Source: Dichetophora obliterata
Lineage: Eukaryota; Arthropoda; Insecta; Diptera; Sciomyzidae
Assembly: GCA_963920525.1 (NCBI GenBank)
Contig: OY986436.1
Location: forward strand, 29,215,318 to 29,279,317
Direction: 5' to 3'
DNA length: 64,000 bases
The notes below the pieces were generated by a model, which was given only the letters and a program-made list of their open reading frames with translations, was not told where the DNA came from and did no database searches. Shown here piece after piece: positions 47,529 to 62,500 of the stretch (position 1 is the first letter of the stretch; each line of letters starts with the position of its first letter). The position numbers and the translations under genes were made by a program.

Positions 47529-49935
47529 GCTGGAATTAGATTTTTTTTCAAGAATCTTAGTTAAAATTTTTTACATGAATCATAGTTTTTGACGTGGTTT
47601 TTCGCGATTTTTTTGATTTTTTACCCATAACTTCTAAACCATACATCATAAAAGGACGATTTATGCATCAAAATGTTCCTTAAGCTACTGCCCACAAGAC
47701 TGTATCCTTAAAATAATTTTAAAAATTAGATTTCATGTTAATTTCATGTGCCCTTTTTTGTCAATTTTTATTTTTTTTATTTATTTTCTAAAATAAAAAC
47801 TACATATCAGATAAGGACGATTCATGCATTAAAATGAGCACCAGGTCCTCGTCCTAAAGAAGGGATACTCCTTTGTCCAAATGCCGTTTGCTCTATCTCT
47901 TGTAGTTTAGGAGTTGTAGAACACTTTTTGGAGTGGTAGCTGGCCAAAAACATGTGCTTTTTCCGTCATAACTCCCAAACCATACATCCTACAAGGACGA
48001 TTTATACACCAAATTGTTTCTAATACATATATACACAAGACTGCTTATTCAGAAAAAAGTTTTCTGGAATTTGATTTTTTTTCAAGAATCTTAGTTAAAA
48101 TTTTTTACATGAATCATAGTTTTTGACGTGGTTTTTTTGCGATTTTTTTGATTTTTTAGCCATAACTTCTAAACCATACATCATAAAAGGACGATTTATG
48201 CATCAAAATGTTCCTTAAGTTACTGCCCACAAGACTGTATCCTTAAAATAATTTTAAAAATTAGATTTCATGTTAATTTCATGTGCCCTTTTTTGTCAAT
48301 TTTTATTTTTTTTATTTATTTTCTAAAATAAAAACTACATATCAGATAAGGACGATTCATGCATTAAAATGAGCACCAGGTCCTCGTCCTTAAGTAGAAT
48401 AACTTCTTTGTCCAAATGCATTTTTCTCTATCTCTTGTAGTTTAGGAGTTGTAGAACACTTTTTGGAGTGGTAGCTGGCCAAAAACATGTGCTTTTTCCG
48501 TCATAACTCCCAAACCATACATCCTACAAGGACGATTTATACACCAAATTGTTTCTAATACATATATACACAAGACTGCATATTCAGAAAAAAGTTTTCT
48601 GGAATTTGATTTTTTTTCAAGAATCTTAGTTAAAATTTTTTACATGAATCATAGTTTTTGACGTGGTTTTTCGCGATTTTTTTGATTTTTTAGCCATAAC
48701 TTCTAAACCATACATCATAAAAGGACGATTTATGCATCAAAATGTTCCTTAAGTTACTGCCCACAAGACTGTGTCCTTAAAATAATTTTAAAAATTAGAT
48801 TTCATGTTAATTTCATGTGCCCTTTTTTGTCAATTTTTATTTTTTTTATTTATTTTCTAAAATAAAAACTACAAATCAGATAAGGACGATTCATGCATTA
48901 AAATGAGCACCAGGTCCTCGTCCTTAAATAGGGTAACTTCTTTGTCCAAATGCATTTTGCTCTATCTCTTGTAGTTTAGGAGTTGTAGAACACTTTTTGG
49001 AGTGGTAGCTGGCCAAAAACATGTGCTTTTTCCGTCATAACTCCCAAACCATACATCCTACAAGGACGATTTATACACCAAATTGTTTCTAATACATATA
49101 TACACAAGACTGCATATTCAGAAAAAAGTTTTCTGGAATTTGATTTTTTTTCAAGAATCTTAGTTAAAATTTTTTACATGAATCATAGTTTTTGACGTGG
49201 TTTTTCGCGATTTTTTTGATTTTTTAGCCATAACTTCTAAACCATACATCATAAAAGAACGATTTATGCATCAAAATGTTCCTTAAGTTACTGCCCACAA
49301 GACTGTATCCTTAAAATAATTTTAAAAATTAGATTTCATGTTAATTTCATGTGCCCTTTTTTGTCAATTTTTATTTTTTTTATTTATTTTCTAAAATAAA
49401 ACTACATATCAGATAAGGACGATTCATGCATTAAAGTGAGCACCAGGTCCTCGTCCTTAAGAAACTATACTCCTCTATCCAAATGCCATTTGCTCTATCT
49501 CTTGTAGCTTAGGAGTTGTAGAACACTTTTTGGAGTGGAAGCTCGCCAAAAACATGTGCTTTTTCCGTCATAACTCCCAAACCATACATCCTACAAGGAC
49601 GATTTATACACCAAATTGTTTCTAATACATATATACACAAGACTGCTTATTCAGAAAAAAGTTTTCTGGAATTTGATTTTTTTTCAAGAATCTTAGTTAA
49701 AATTTTTTACATGAATCATAGTTTTTGACGTGGTTTTTTGCGATTTTTTTGATTTTTTAGCCATAACTTCTAAACCATACATCATAAAAGGACGATTTAG
49801 GCATCAAAATGTTCCTTAAGTCACTGCCCACAAGACTGTATCCTTAAAATAATTTTAAAAATTAGATTTCATGTTAATTTCATGTGCCCTTTTTTGTCAA
49901 TTTTTATTTTTTTTATTTATTTTCTAAAATAAAAA

Positions 49936-52900
49936 CTACATATCAGATAAGGACGATTCATGCACTAAAATGAGCACCAGGTCCTCGTCCTTAAATAGGG
50001 TAACTTCTTTGTCCAAATGCATTTTGCTCTATCTCTTGTAGTTTAGGAGTTGTAGAACACTTTTTGGAGTGGTAGCTGGCCAAAAACATGTGCTTTTTCC
50101 GTCATAACTCCCAAACCATACATCCTACAAGGACGATTTATACACCAAATTGTTTTTAATACATATATACACAAGACTGCATATTCAGAAAAAAGTTTTC
50201 TGGAATTTGATTTTTTTTTCAAGAATCTTAGTTAAAATTTTTTACATGAATCATAGTTTTTGACGTGGTTTTTCGCGATTTTTTTGATGTTTTAGCCATA
50301 ACTTCTAAACCATACATCATAAAAGGACGATTTATGCATCAAAATGTTCCTTAAGCTACTGCCCACAAGACTGTATCCTTAAAATAATTTTAAAAATTAG
50401 ATTTCATGTTAATTTCATGTGCCCTTTTTTGTCAATTTTTATTTTTTTTATTTATTTTCTAAAATAAAAACTACATATCAGATAAGGACGATTCATGCAT
50501 TAAAATGAGCACCAGGTCCTCGTCCTTAAATAAGGTAACTTCTTTGTCCAAATGCATTTTGCTCTATCTCTTGTAGTTTAGGAGTTGTAGAACACTTTTT
50601 GGAGTGGTAGCTGGCCAAAAACATGTGCTTTTTCCGTCATAACTCCCAAACCATACATCCTACAAGGACGATTTATACACCAAATTGTTTCTAATACATA
50701 TATACACAAGACTGCATATTCAGAAAAAAGTTTTCTGGAATTTGATTTTTTTTCAAGAATCTTAGTTAAAATTTTTTACATGAATCATAGTTTTTGACGT
50801 GGTTTTTCGCGATTTTTTTGATTTTTTAGCCATAACTTCTAAACCATACATCATAAAAGGACGATTTATGCATCAAAATGTTCCTTAAGCTACTGCCCAC
50901 AAGACTGTATCCTTAAAATAATTTTAAAAATTAGATTTCATGTTAATTTAATGTGCCCTTTTTTGTCAATTTTTATTTTTTTTATTTATTTTCTAAAATA
51001 AAAACTACATATCAGATAAGGACGATTCATGCATTAAAATGAGCACCAGGTCCTCGTCCTTAAATAGGGTAACTTCTTTGTCCAAATGCATTTTGCTCTA
51101 TCTCTTGTAGTTTAGGAGTTGTAGAAGAACACTTTTTGGAGTGGAAGCTGGCCAAAAACATGTGCTTTTTCCGTCAAAACTCCCAAACCATACATCCTAC
51201 AAGGACGATTTATACACCAAATTGTTTCTAATACATATATACACAAGACTGCATATTCAGAAAAAAGTTTTCTGGAATTTGATTTTTTTTCAAGAATCTT
51301 AGTTAAAATTTTTTACATGAATCATAGTTTTTGACGTGGTTTTTTGCGATTTTTTTGATTTTTTAGCCATAACTTCTAAAGCATACATCATAAAAGAACG
51401 ATTTATGCATCAAAATGTTCCTTAAGTTACTGCCCACAAGACTGTATCCTTAAAATAATTTTAAAAATTAGATTTCATGTTAATTTCATGTGCCCTTTTT
51501 TGTCAATTTTTATTTTTTTTATTTATTTTCTAAAATAAAACTACATATCAGATAAGGACGATTCATGCATTAAAGTGAGCACCAGGTCCTCGTCCTTAAG
51601 AAACTATACTCCTCTATCCAAATGCCATTTGCTCTATCTCTTGTAGCTTAGGAGTTGTAGAACACTTTTTGGAGTGGAAGCTCGCCAAAAACATGTGCTT
51701 TTTCCGTCATAACTCCCAAACCATACATCCTACAAGGACGATTTATACACCAAATTGTTTCTAATACATATATACACAAGACTGCATATTCAGAAAAAAG
51801 TTTTCTGGAATTTGATTTTTTTTCAAGAATCTTAGTTAAAATTTTTTACATGAATCATAGTTTTTGACGTGGTTTTTCGCGATTTTTTTGATTTTTTAGC
51901 CATAACTTCTAAACCATACATCATAAAAGGACGATTTATGCATCAAAATGTTCCTTAAGCTACTGCCCACAAGACTGTATCCTTAAAATAATTTTAAAAA
52001 TTAGATTTCATGTTAATTTCATGTGCCCTTTTTTGTCAATTTTTATTTTTTTTATTTATTTTCTAAAATAAAAACTACATATCAGATAAGGACGATTCAT
52101 GCATTAAAATGAGCACCAGGTCCTCGTCCTTAAATAAGGTAACTTCTTTGTCCAAATGCATTTTGCTCTATCTCTTGTAGTTTAGGAGTTGTAGAACACT
52201 TTTTGGAGCGGTAGCTGGCCAAAAACATGTGCTTTTTCCGTCATAACTCCCAAACCATACATCCTACAAGGACGATTTATACACCAAATTGTTTCTAATA
52301 CATATATACACAAGACTGCTTATTCAGAAAAAAGTTTTCTGGAATTTGATTTTTTTTCAAGAATCTTAGTTAAAATTTTTTACATGAATCATAGTTTTTG
52401 ACGTGGTTTATTGCGATTTTTTTGATTTTTTAGCCATAACTTCTAAACCATACATCATAAAAGGACGATTTAGGCATCAAAATGTTCCTTAAGCTACTGC
52501 CCACAAGACTGTATCCTTAAAATAATTTTAAAATTTAGATTTCATATTAATTTCATGTGCCCTTTTTTGTCAATTTTTATTTTTTTTATTTATTTTCTAA
52601 AATAAAAACTACATATCAGATAAGGACGATTCATGCATTAAAATGAGCACCAGGTCCTCGTCCTTAAGTAGGGTAACTTCTTTGTCCAAATGCATTTTGC
52701 TCTATCTCTTGTAGTTTAGGAGTTGTAGAACACTTTTTGGAGTGGTAGCTGGCCAAAAACATGTGCTTTTTCCGTCATAACTCTCAAACCATACATCCTA
52801 CAAGGACGATTTATACACCAAATTGTTTCTAATACATATATACACAAGACTGCATATTCAGAAAAAAGTTTTCTGGAATTTGATTTTTTTTCAAGAATCT

Positions 52901-53141
52901 TAGTTAAAATTTTTTACATGAATCATAGTTTTGACGTGGTTTTTCGCGATTTTTTTGATTTTTTAGCCATAACTTCTAAACCATACATCATAAAAGAACG
53001 ATTTATGCATCAAAATGTTCCTTAAGCTACTGCCCACAAGACTGTATCCTTAAAATAATTTTAAAAATTAGATTTCATGTTAATTTCATGTGCCCTTTTT
53101 TGTCAATTTTTATTTTTTTTATTTATTTTCTAAAATAAAAA
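49936..53141. repeat. Six-unit higher-order repeat, copy 1 (3206 bp)
   Basis: Unit types in order: AAATAGGG with GATGTTTTAG; AAATAAGG; AAATAGGG with GTAGAAGAAC; GAAACT with GCTCGCC; AAATAAGG with GGAGCGG and GTTTATTGCG; GTAGGG with AACTCTCAAACC. It begins with the GCACTAAAATG variant at 49963. Confidence 0.8.
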
Positions 53142-56100
53142 CTACATATCAGATAAGGACGATTCATGCACTAAAATGAGCACCAGGTCCTCGTCCTTAA
53201 ATAGGGTAACTTCTTTGTCCAAATGCATTTTGCTCTATCTCTTGTAGTTTAGGAGTTGTAGAACACTTTTTGGAGTGGTAGCTGGCCAAAAACATGTGCT
53301 TTTTCCGTCATAACTCCCAAACCATACATCCTACAAGGACGATTTATACACCAAATTGTTTTTAATACATATATACACAAGACTGCATATTCAGAAAAAA
53401 GTTTTCTGGAATTTGATTTTTTTTTCAAGAATCTTAGTTAAAATTTTTTACATGAATCATAGTTTTTGACGTGGTTTTTCGCGATTTTTTTGATGTTTTA
53501 GCCATAACTTCTAAACCATACATCATAAAAGGACGATTTATGCATCAAAATGTTCCTTAAGCTACTGCCCACAAGACTGTATCCTTAAAATAATTTTAAA
53601 AATTAGATTTCATGTTAATTTCATGTGCCCTTTTTTGTCAATTTTTATTTTTTTTATTTATTTTCTAAAATAAAAACTACATATCAGATAAGGACGATTC
53701 ATGCATTAAAATGAGCACCAGGTCCTCGTCCTTAAATAAGGTAACTTCTTTGTCCAAATGCATTTTGCTCTATCTCTTGTAGTTTAGGAGTTGTAGAACA
53801 CTTTTTGGAGTGGTAGCTGGCCAAAAACATGTGCTTTTTCCGTCATAACTCCCAAACCATACATCCTACAAGGACGATTTATACACCAAATTGTTTCTAA
53901 TACATATATACACAAGACTGCATATTCAGAAAAAAGTTTTCTGGAATTTGATTTTTTTTCAAGAATCTTAGTTAAAATTTTTTACATGAATCATAGTTTT
54001 TGACGTGGTTTTTCGCGATTTTTTTGATTTTTTAGCCATAACTTCTAAACCATACATCATAAAAGGACGATTTATGCATCAAAATGTTCCTTAAGCTACT
54101 GCCCACAAGACTGTATCCTTAAAATAATTTTAAAAATTAGATTTCATGTTAATTTAATGTGCCCTTTTTTGTCAATTTTTATTTTTTTTATTTATTTTCT
54201 AAAATAAAAACTACATATCAGATAAGGACGATTCATGCATTAAAATGAGCACCAGGTCCTCGTCCTTAAATAGGGTAACTTCTTTGTCCAAATGCATTTT
54301 GCTCTATCTCTTGTAGTTTAGGAGTTGTAGAAGAACACTTTTTGGAGTGGAAGCTGGCCAAAAACATGTGCTTTTTCCGTCAAAACTCCCAAACCATACA
54401 TCCTACAAGGACGATTTATACACCAAATTGTTTCTAATACATATATACACAAGACTGCATATTCAGAAAAAAGTTTTCTGGAATTTGATTTTTTTTCAAG
54501 AATCTTAGTTAAAATTTTTTACATGAATCATAGTTTTTGACGTGGTTTTTTGCGATTTTTTTGATTTTTTAGCCATAACTTCTAAAGCATACATCATAAA
54601 AGAACGATTTATGCATCAAAATGTTCCTTAAGTTACTGCCCACAAGACTGTATCCTTAAAATAATTTTAAAAATTAGATTTCATGTTAATTTCATGTGCC
54701 CTTTTTTGTCAATTTTTATTTTTTTTATTTATTTTCTAAAATAAAACTACATATCAGATAAGGACGATTCATGCATTAAAGTGAGCACCAGGTCCTCGTC
54801 CTTAAGAAACTATACTCCTCTATCCAAATGCCATTTGCTCTATCTCTTGTAGCTTAGGAGTTGTAGAACACTTTTTGGAGTGGAAGCTCGCCAAAAACAT
54901 GTGCTTTTTCCGTCATAACTCCCAAACCATACATCCTACAAGGACGATTTATACACCAAATTGTTTCTAATACATATATACACAAGACTGCATATTCAGA
55001 AAAAAGTTTTCTGGAATTTGATTTTTTTTCAAGAATCTTAGTTAAAATTTTTTACATGAATCATAGTTTTTGACGTGGTTTTTCGCGATTTTTTTGATTT
55101 TTTAGCCATAACTTCTAAACCATACATCATAAAAGGACGATTTATGCATCAAAATGTTCCTTAAGCTACTGCCCACAAGACTGTATCCTTAAAATAATTT
55201 TAAAAATTAGATTTCATGTTAATTTCATGTGCCCTTTTTTGTCAATTTTTATTTTTTTTATTTATTTTCTAAAATAAAAACTACATATCAGATAAGGACG
55301 ATTCATGCATTAAAATGAGCACCAGGTCCTCGTCCTTAAATAAGGTAACTTCTTTGTCCAAATGCATTTTGCTCTATCTCTTGTAGTTTAGGAGTTGTAG
55401 AACACTTTTTGGAGCGGTAGCTGGCCAAAAACATGTGCTTTTTCCGTCATAACTCCCAAACCATACATCCTACAAGGACGATTTATACACCAAATTGTTT
55501 CTAATACATATATACACAAGACTGCTTATTCAGAAAAAAGTTTTCTGGAATTTGATTTTTTTTCAAGAATCTTAGTTAAAATTTTTTACATGAATCATAG
55601 TTTTTGACGTGGTTTATTGCGATTTTTTTGATTTTTTAGCCATAACTTCTAAACCATACATCATAAAAGGACGATTTAGGCATCAAAATGTTCCTTAAGC
55701 TACTGCCCACAAGACTGTATCCTTAAAATAATTTTAAAATTTAGATTTCATATTAATTTCATGTGCCCTTTTTTGTCAATTTTTATTTTTTTTATTTATT
55801 TTCTAAAATAAAAACTACATATCAGATAAGGACGATTCATGCATTAAAATGAGCACCAGGTCCTCGTCCTTAAGTAGGGTAACTTCTTTGTCCAAATGCA
55901 TTTTGCTCTATCTCTTGTAGTTTAGGAGTTGTAGAACACTTTTTGGAGTGGTAGCTGGCCAAAAACATGTGCTTTTTCCGTCATAACTCTCAAACCATAC
56001 ATCCTACAAGGACGATTTATACACCAAATTGTTTCTAATACATATATACACAAGACTGCATATTCAGAAAAAAGTTTTCTGGAATTTGATTTTTTTTCAA

Positions 56101-56347
56101 GAATCTTAGTTAAAATTTTTTACATGAATCATAGTTTTGACGTGGTTTTTCGCGATTTTTTTGATTTTTTAGCCATAACTTCTAAACCATACATCATAAA
56201 AGAACGATTTATGCATCAAAATGTTCCTTAAGCTACTGCCCACAAGACTGTATCCTTAAAATAATTTTAAAAATTAGATTTCATGTTAATTTCATGTGCC
56301 CTTTTTTGTCAATTTTTATTTTTTTTATTTATTTTCTAAAATAAAAA
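53142..56347. repeat. Six-unit higher-order repeat, copy 2 (3206 bp)
   Basis: Same six types, same private variants (GCACTAAAATG, TTTTTAATAC, GATGTTTTAG, GGAGCGG) and the same length as copy 1. By eye the two are nearly identical, so the duplication or conversion is recent. Confidence 0.8.
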
Positions 56348-59300
56348 CTACATATCAGATAAGGACGATTCATGCATTAAAATGAGCACCAGGTCCTCGT
56401 CCTTAAATAGGGTAACTTCTTTGTCCAAATGCATTTTGCTCTATCTCTTGTAGTTTAGGAGTTGTAGAACACTTTTTGGAGTGGTAGCTGGCCAAAAACA
56501 TGTGCTTTTTCCGTCATAACTCCCAAACCATACATCCTACAAGGACGATTTATACACCAAATTGTTTCTAATACATATATACACAAGACTGCATATTCAG
56601 AAAAAAGTTTTCTGGAATTTGATTTTTTTTCAAGAATCTTAGTTAAAATTTTTTACATGAATCATAGTTTTTGACGTGGTTTTTCGCGATTTTTTTGATT
56701 TTTTAGCCACAACTTCTAAACCATACATCATAAAAGGACGATTTATGCATCAAAATGTTCCTAAAGCTACTGCCCACAAGACTGTATCCTTAAAATAATT
56801 TTAAAAATTAGATTTCATGTTAATTTCATGTGCCCTTTTTTGTCAATTTTTATTTTTTTTATTTATTTTCTAAAATAAAACTACATATCAGATAAGGACG
56901 ATTCATGCATTAAAGTGAGCACCAGGTCCTCGTCCTTAAGAAACTATACTCCTCTATCCAAATGCCATTTGCTCTATCTCTTGTAGCTTAGGAGTTGTAG
57001 AACACTTTTTGGAGTGGAAGCTGGCCAAAAACATGTGCTTTTTCCGTCAAAACTCCCAAACCATACATCCTACAAGGACGATTGATACACCAAATTGTTT
57101 CTAATACATATATACACAAGACTGCATATTCAGAAAAAAGTTTTCTGGAATTTGATTTTTTTTCAAGAATCTTAGTTAAAATTTTTTACATGAATCATAG
57201 TTTTTGACGTGGTTTTTTGCGATTTTTTTGATTTTTTAGCCATAACTTCTAAACCATACATCATAAAAGGACGATTTATGCATCAAAATGTTCCTTAAGT
57301 TACTGCCCACAAGACTGTATCCTTAAAATAATTTTAAAAATTAGATTTCATGTTAATTTCATGTGCCCTTTTTTGTCAATTTTTATTTTTTTTATTTATT
57401 TTCTAAAATAAAAACTACATATCAGATAAGGACGATTCATGCATTAAAATGAGCACCAGGTCCTCGTCCTTAAATAGGGTAACTTCTTTGTCCAAATGCA
57501 TTTTGCTCTATCTCTTGTAGTTTAGGAGTTGTAGAAGAACACTTTTTGGAGTGGAAGCTGGCCAAAAACATGTGCTTTTTCCGTCAAAACTCCCAAACCA
57601 TACATCCTACAAGGACGATTTATACACCAAATTGTTTCTAATACATATATACACAAGACTGCATATTCAGAAAAAAGTTTTCTGGAATTTGATTTTTTTT
57701 CAAGAATCTTAGTTAAAATTTTTTACATGAATCATAGTTTTTGACGTGGTTTTTTGCGATTTTTTTGATTTTTTAGCCATAACTTCTAAAGCATACATCA
57801 TAAAAGAACGATTTATGCATCAAAATGTTCCTTAAGTTACTGCCCACAAGACTGTATCCTTAAAATAATTTTAAAAATTAGATTTCATGTTAATTTCATG
57901 TGCCCTTTTTTGTCAATTTTTATTTTTTTTATTTATTTTCTAAAATAAAACTACATATCAGATAAGGACGATTCATGCATTAAAGTGAGCACCAGGTCCT
58001 CGTCCTTAAGAAACTATACTCCTCTATCCAAATGCCATTTGCTCTATCTCTTGTAGCTTAGGAGTTGTAGAACACTTTTTGGAGTGGAAGCTCGCCAAAA
58101 ACATGTGCTTTTTCCGTCATAACTCCCAAACCATACATCCTACAAGGACGATTTATACACCAAATTGTTTCTAATACATATATACACAAGACTGCATATT
58201 CAGAAAAAAGTTTTCTGGAATTTGATTTTTTTTCAAGAATCTTAGTTAAAATTTTTTACATGAATCATAGTTTTTGACGTGGTTTTTCGCGATTTTTTTG
58301 ATTTTTTAGCCATAACTTCTAAACCATACATCATAAAAGGACGATTTATGCATCAAAATGTTCCTTAAGCTACTGCCCACAAGACTGTATCCTTAAAATA
58401 ATTTTAAAAATTAGATTTCATGTTAATTTCATGTGCCCTTTTTTGTCAATTTTTATTTTTTTTATTTATTTTCTAAAATAAAAACTACATATCAGATAAG
58501 GACGATTCATGCATTAAAATGAGCACCAGGTCCTCGTCCTTAAATAAGGTAACTTCTTTGTCCAAATGCATTTTGCTCTATCTCTTGTAGTTTAGGAGTT
58601 GTAGAACACTTTTTGGAGTGGTAGCTGGCCAAAAACATGTGCTTTTTCCGTCATAACTCCCAAACCATACATCCTACAAGGACGATTTATACACCAAATT
58701 GTTTCTAATACATAAATACACAAGACTGCTTATTCAGAAAAAAGTTTTCTGGAATTTGATTTTTTTTCAAGAATCTTAGTTAAAATTTTTTACATGAATC
58801 ATAGTTTTTGACGTGGTTTATTGCGATTTTTTTGATTTTTTAGCCATAACTTCTAAACCATACATCATAAAAGGACGAGTTAGGCATCAAAATGTTCCTT
58901 AAGCTACTGCCCACAAGACTGTATCCTTAAAATAATTTTAAAATTTAGATTTCATATTAATTTCATGTGCCCTTTTTTGTCAATTTTTATTTTTTTTATT
59001 TATTTTCTAAAATAAAAACTACATATCAGATAAGGACGATTCATGCATTAAAATGAGCACCAGGTCCTCGTCCTTAAGTAGGGTAACTTCTTTGTCCAAA
59101 TGCATTTTGCTCTATCTCTTGTAGTTTAGGAGTTGTAGAACACTTTTTGGAGTGGTAGCTGGCCAAAAACATGTGCTTTTTCCGTCATAACTCTCAAACC
59201 ATACATCCTACAAGGACGATTTATACACCAAATTGTTTCTAATACATATATACACAAGACTGCATATTCAGAAAAAAGTTTTCTGGAATTTGATTTTTTT

Positions 59301-59551
59301 TCAAGAATCTTAGTTAAAATTTTTTACATGAATCATAGTTTTGACGTGGTTTTTCGCGATTTTTTTGATTTTTTAGCCATAACTTCTAAACCATACATCA
59401 TAAAAGAACGATTTATGCATCAAAATGTTCCTTAAGCTACTGCCCACAAGACTGTATCCTTAAAATAATTTTAAAAATTAGATTTCATGTTAATTTCATG
59501 TGCCCTTTTTTGTCAATTTTTATTTTTTTTATTTATTTTCTAAAATAAAAA
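56348..59551. repeat. Six-unit higher-order repeat, copy 3 (3204 bp), first two units replaced
   Basis: Units 3-6 match copies 1 and 2. Units 1-2 are instead AAATAGGG with GCCACAACTTC, then GAAACT with GTCAAAACTCCC and GATTGATACACC. These two units recur at 59552-60618 and again at 63290-64000, marking a second higher-order family mixed into the first. Confidence 0.75.
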
Positions 59552-62500
59552 CTACATATCAGATAAGGACGATTCATGCATTAAAATGAGCACCAGGTCC
59601 TCGTCCTTAAATAGGGTAACTTCTTTGTCCAAATGCATTTTGCTCTATCTCTTGTAGTTTAGGAGTTGTAGAACACTTTTTGGAGTGGTAGCTGGCCAAA
59701 AACATGTGCTTTTTCCGTCATAACTCCCAAACCATACATCCTACAAGGACGATTTATACACCAAATTGTTTCTAATACATATATACACAAGACTGCATAT
59801 TCAGAAAAAAGTTTTCTGGAATTTGATTTTTTTTCAAGAATCTTAGTTAAAATTTTTTACATGAATCATAGTTTTTGACGTGGTTTTTCGCGATTTTTTT
59901 GATTTTTTAGCCACAACTTCTAAACCATACATCATAAAAGGACGATTTATGCATCAAAATGTTCCTTAAGCTACTGCCCACAAGACTGTATCCTTAAAAT
60001 AATTTTAAAAATTAGATTTCATGTTAATTTCATGTGCCCTTTTTTGTCAATTTTTATTTTTTTTATTTATTTTCTAAAATAAAACTACATATCAGATAAG
60101 GACGATTCATGCATTAAAGTGAGCACCAGGTCCTCGTCCTTAAGAAACTATACTCCTCTATCCAAATGCCATTTGCTCTATCTCTTGTAGCTTAGGAGTT
60201 GTAGAACACTTTTTGGAGTGGAAGCTGGCCAAAAACATGTGCTTTTTCCGTCAAAACTCCCAAACCATACATCCTACAAGGACGATTGATACACCAAATT
60301 GTTTCTAATACATATATACACAAGACTGCATATTCAGAAAAAAGTTTTCTGGAATTTGATTTTTTTTCAAGAATCTTAGTTAAAATTTTTTACATGAATC
60401 ATAGTTTTTGACGTGGTTTTTTGCGATTTTTTTGATTTTTTAGCCATAACTTCTAAACCATACATCATAAAAGGACGATTTATGCATCAAAATGTTCCTT
60501 AAGTTACTGCCCACAAGACTGTATCCTTAAAATAATTTTAAAAATTAGATTTCATGTTAATTTCATGTGCCCTTTTTTGTCAATTTTTATTTTTTTTATT
60601 TATTTTCTAAAATAAAAACTACATATCAGATAAGGACGATTCATGCATTAAAATGAGCACCAGGTCCTCGTCCTTAAATAAGGTAACTTCTTTGTCCAAA
60701 TGCATTTTGCTCTATCTCTTGTAGTTTAGGAGTTGTAGAACACTTTTTGGAGTGGTAGCTGGCCAAAAACATGTGCTTTTTCCGTCATAACTCCCAAACC
60801 ATACATCCTACAAGGACGATTTATACACCAAATTGTTTCTAATACATATATACACAAGACTGCTTATTCAGAAAAAAGTTTTCTGGAATTTGATTTTTTT
60901 TCAAGAATCTTAGTTAAAATTTTTTACATGAATCATAGTTTTTGACGTGGTTTATTGCGATTTTTTTGATTTTTTAGCCATAACTTCTAAACCATACATC
61001 ATAAAAGGACGATTTAGGCATCAAAATGTTCCTTAAGCTACTGCCCACAAGACTGTATCCTTAAAATAATTTTAAAATTTAGATTTCATATTAATTTCAT
61101 GTGCCCTTTTTTGTCAATTTTTATTTTTTTTATTTATTTTCTAAAATAAAAACTACATATCAGATAAGGACGATTCATGCATTAAAATGAGCACCAGGTC
61201 CTCGTCCTTAAGTAGGGTAACTTCTTTGTCCAAATGCATTTTGCTCTATCTCTTGTAGTTTAGGAGTTGTAGAACACTTTTTGGAGTGGTAGCTGGCCAA
61301 AAACATGTGCTTTTTCCGTCATAACTCCCAAACCATACATCCTACAAGGACGATTTATACACCAAATTGTTTCTAATACATATATACACAAGACTGCATA
61401 TTCAGAAAAAAGTTTTCTGGAATTTGATTTTTTTTCAAGAATCTTAGTTAAAATTTTTTACATGAATCATAGTTTTTGACGTGGTTTTTCGCGATTTTTT
61501 TTTGATTTTTTAGCCATAACTTCTAAACCATACATCATAAAAGAACGATTTATGCATCAAAATGTTCCTTAAGCTACTGCCCACAAGACTGTATCCTTAA
61601 AATAATTTTAAAAATTAGATTTCATGTTAATTTCATGTGCCCTTTTTTGTCAATTTTTATTTTTTTTATTTATTTTCTAAAATAAAAACTACATATCAGA
61701 TAAGGACGATTCATGCATTAAAATGAGCACCAGGTCCTCGTCCTTAAATAGGGTAACTTCTTTGTCCAAATGCATTTTGCTCTATCTCTTGTAGTTTAGG
61801 AGTTGTAGAACACTTTTTGGAGTGGAAGCTGGCCAAAAACATGTGCTTTTTCCGTCAAAACTCCCAAACCATACATCCTACAAGGACGATTGATACACCA
61901 AATTGTTTCTAATACATATATACACAAGACTGCATATTCAGAAAAAAGTTTTCTGGAATTTGATTTTTTTTCAAGAATCTTAGTTAAAATTTTTTACATG
62001 AATCATAGTTTTTGACATGGTTTTTTGCGATTTTTTTGATTTTTTAGCCATAACTTCTAAACCATACATCATAAAAGGACGATTTATGCATCAAAATGTT
62101 CCTTAAGTTACTGCCCACAAGACTGTATCCTTAAAATAATTTTAAAAATTAGATTTCATGTTAATTTCATGTGCCCTTTTTTGTCAATTTTTATTTTTTT
62201 TATTTATTTTCTAAAATAAAACTACATATCAGATAAGGACGATTCATGCATTAAAGTGAGCACCAGGTCCTCGTCCTAAAGAAACTATACTCCTCTATCC
62301 AAATGCCATTTGCTCTATCTCTTGTAGCTTAGGAGTTGTAGAACACTTTTTGGAGTGGAAGCTCGCCAAAAACATGTGCTTTTTCCGTCATAACTCCCAA
62401 ACCATACATCCTACAAGGACGATTTATACACCAAATTGTTTCTAATACATATATACACAAGACTGCTTATTCAGAAAAAAGTTTTCTGGAATTTGATTTT

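Larger units (their letters stand above)
16898..47799. repeat. Left block of the array: mixed-length, mixed-type units
   Basis: Alongside 533-535 bp units, eleven long units of 677-679 bp start at 16898, 19711, 20924, 22136, 22815, 30946, 32690, 33369, 34046, 35793 and 44184. Two units near 39141 and 41328 are about 626 bp and two near 45395 and 47131 are about 668 bp. The extra 144-145 bp in long units is a second copy of the third subunit (for example 21381-21524 repeats 21237-21380). It is preceded by a linker of either AAAAATAAAAACAATCATAG or AAAAAATAAAAAGAATCATA type, so at least two lineages of the duplication exist. Confidence 0.85.
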
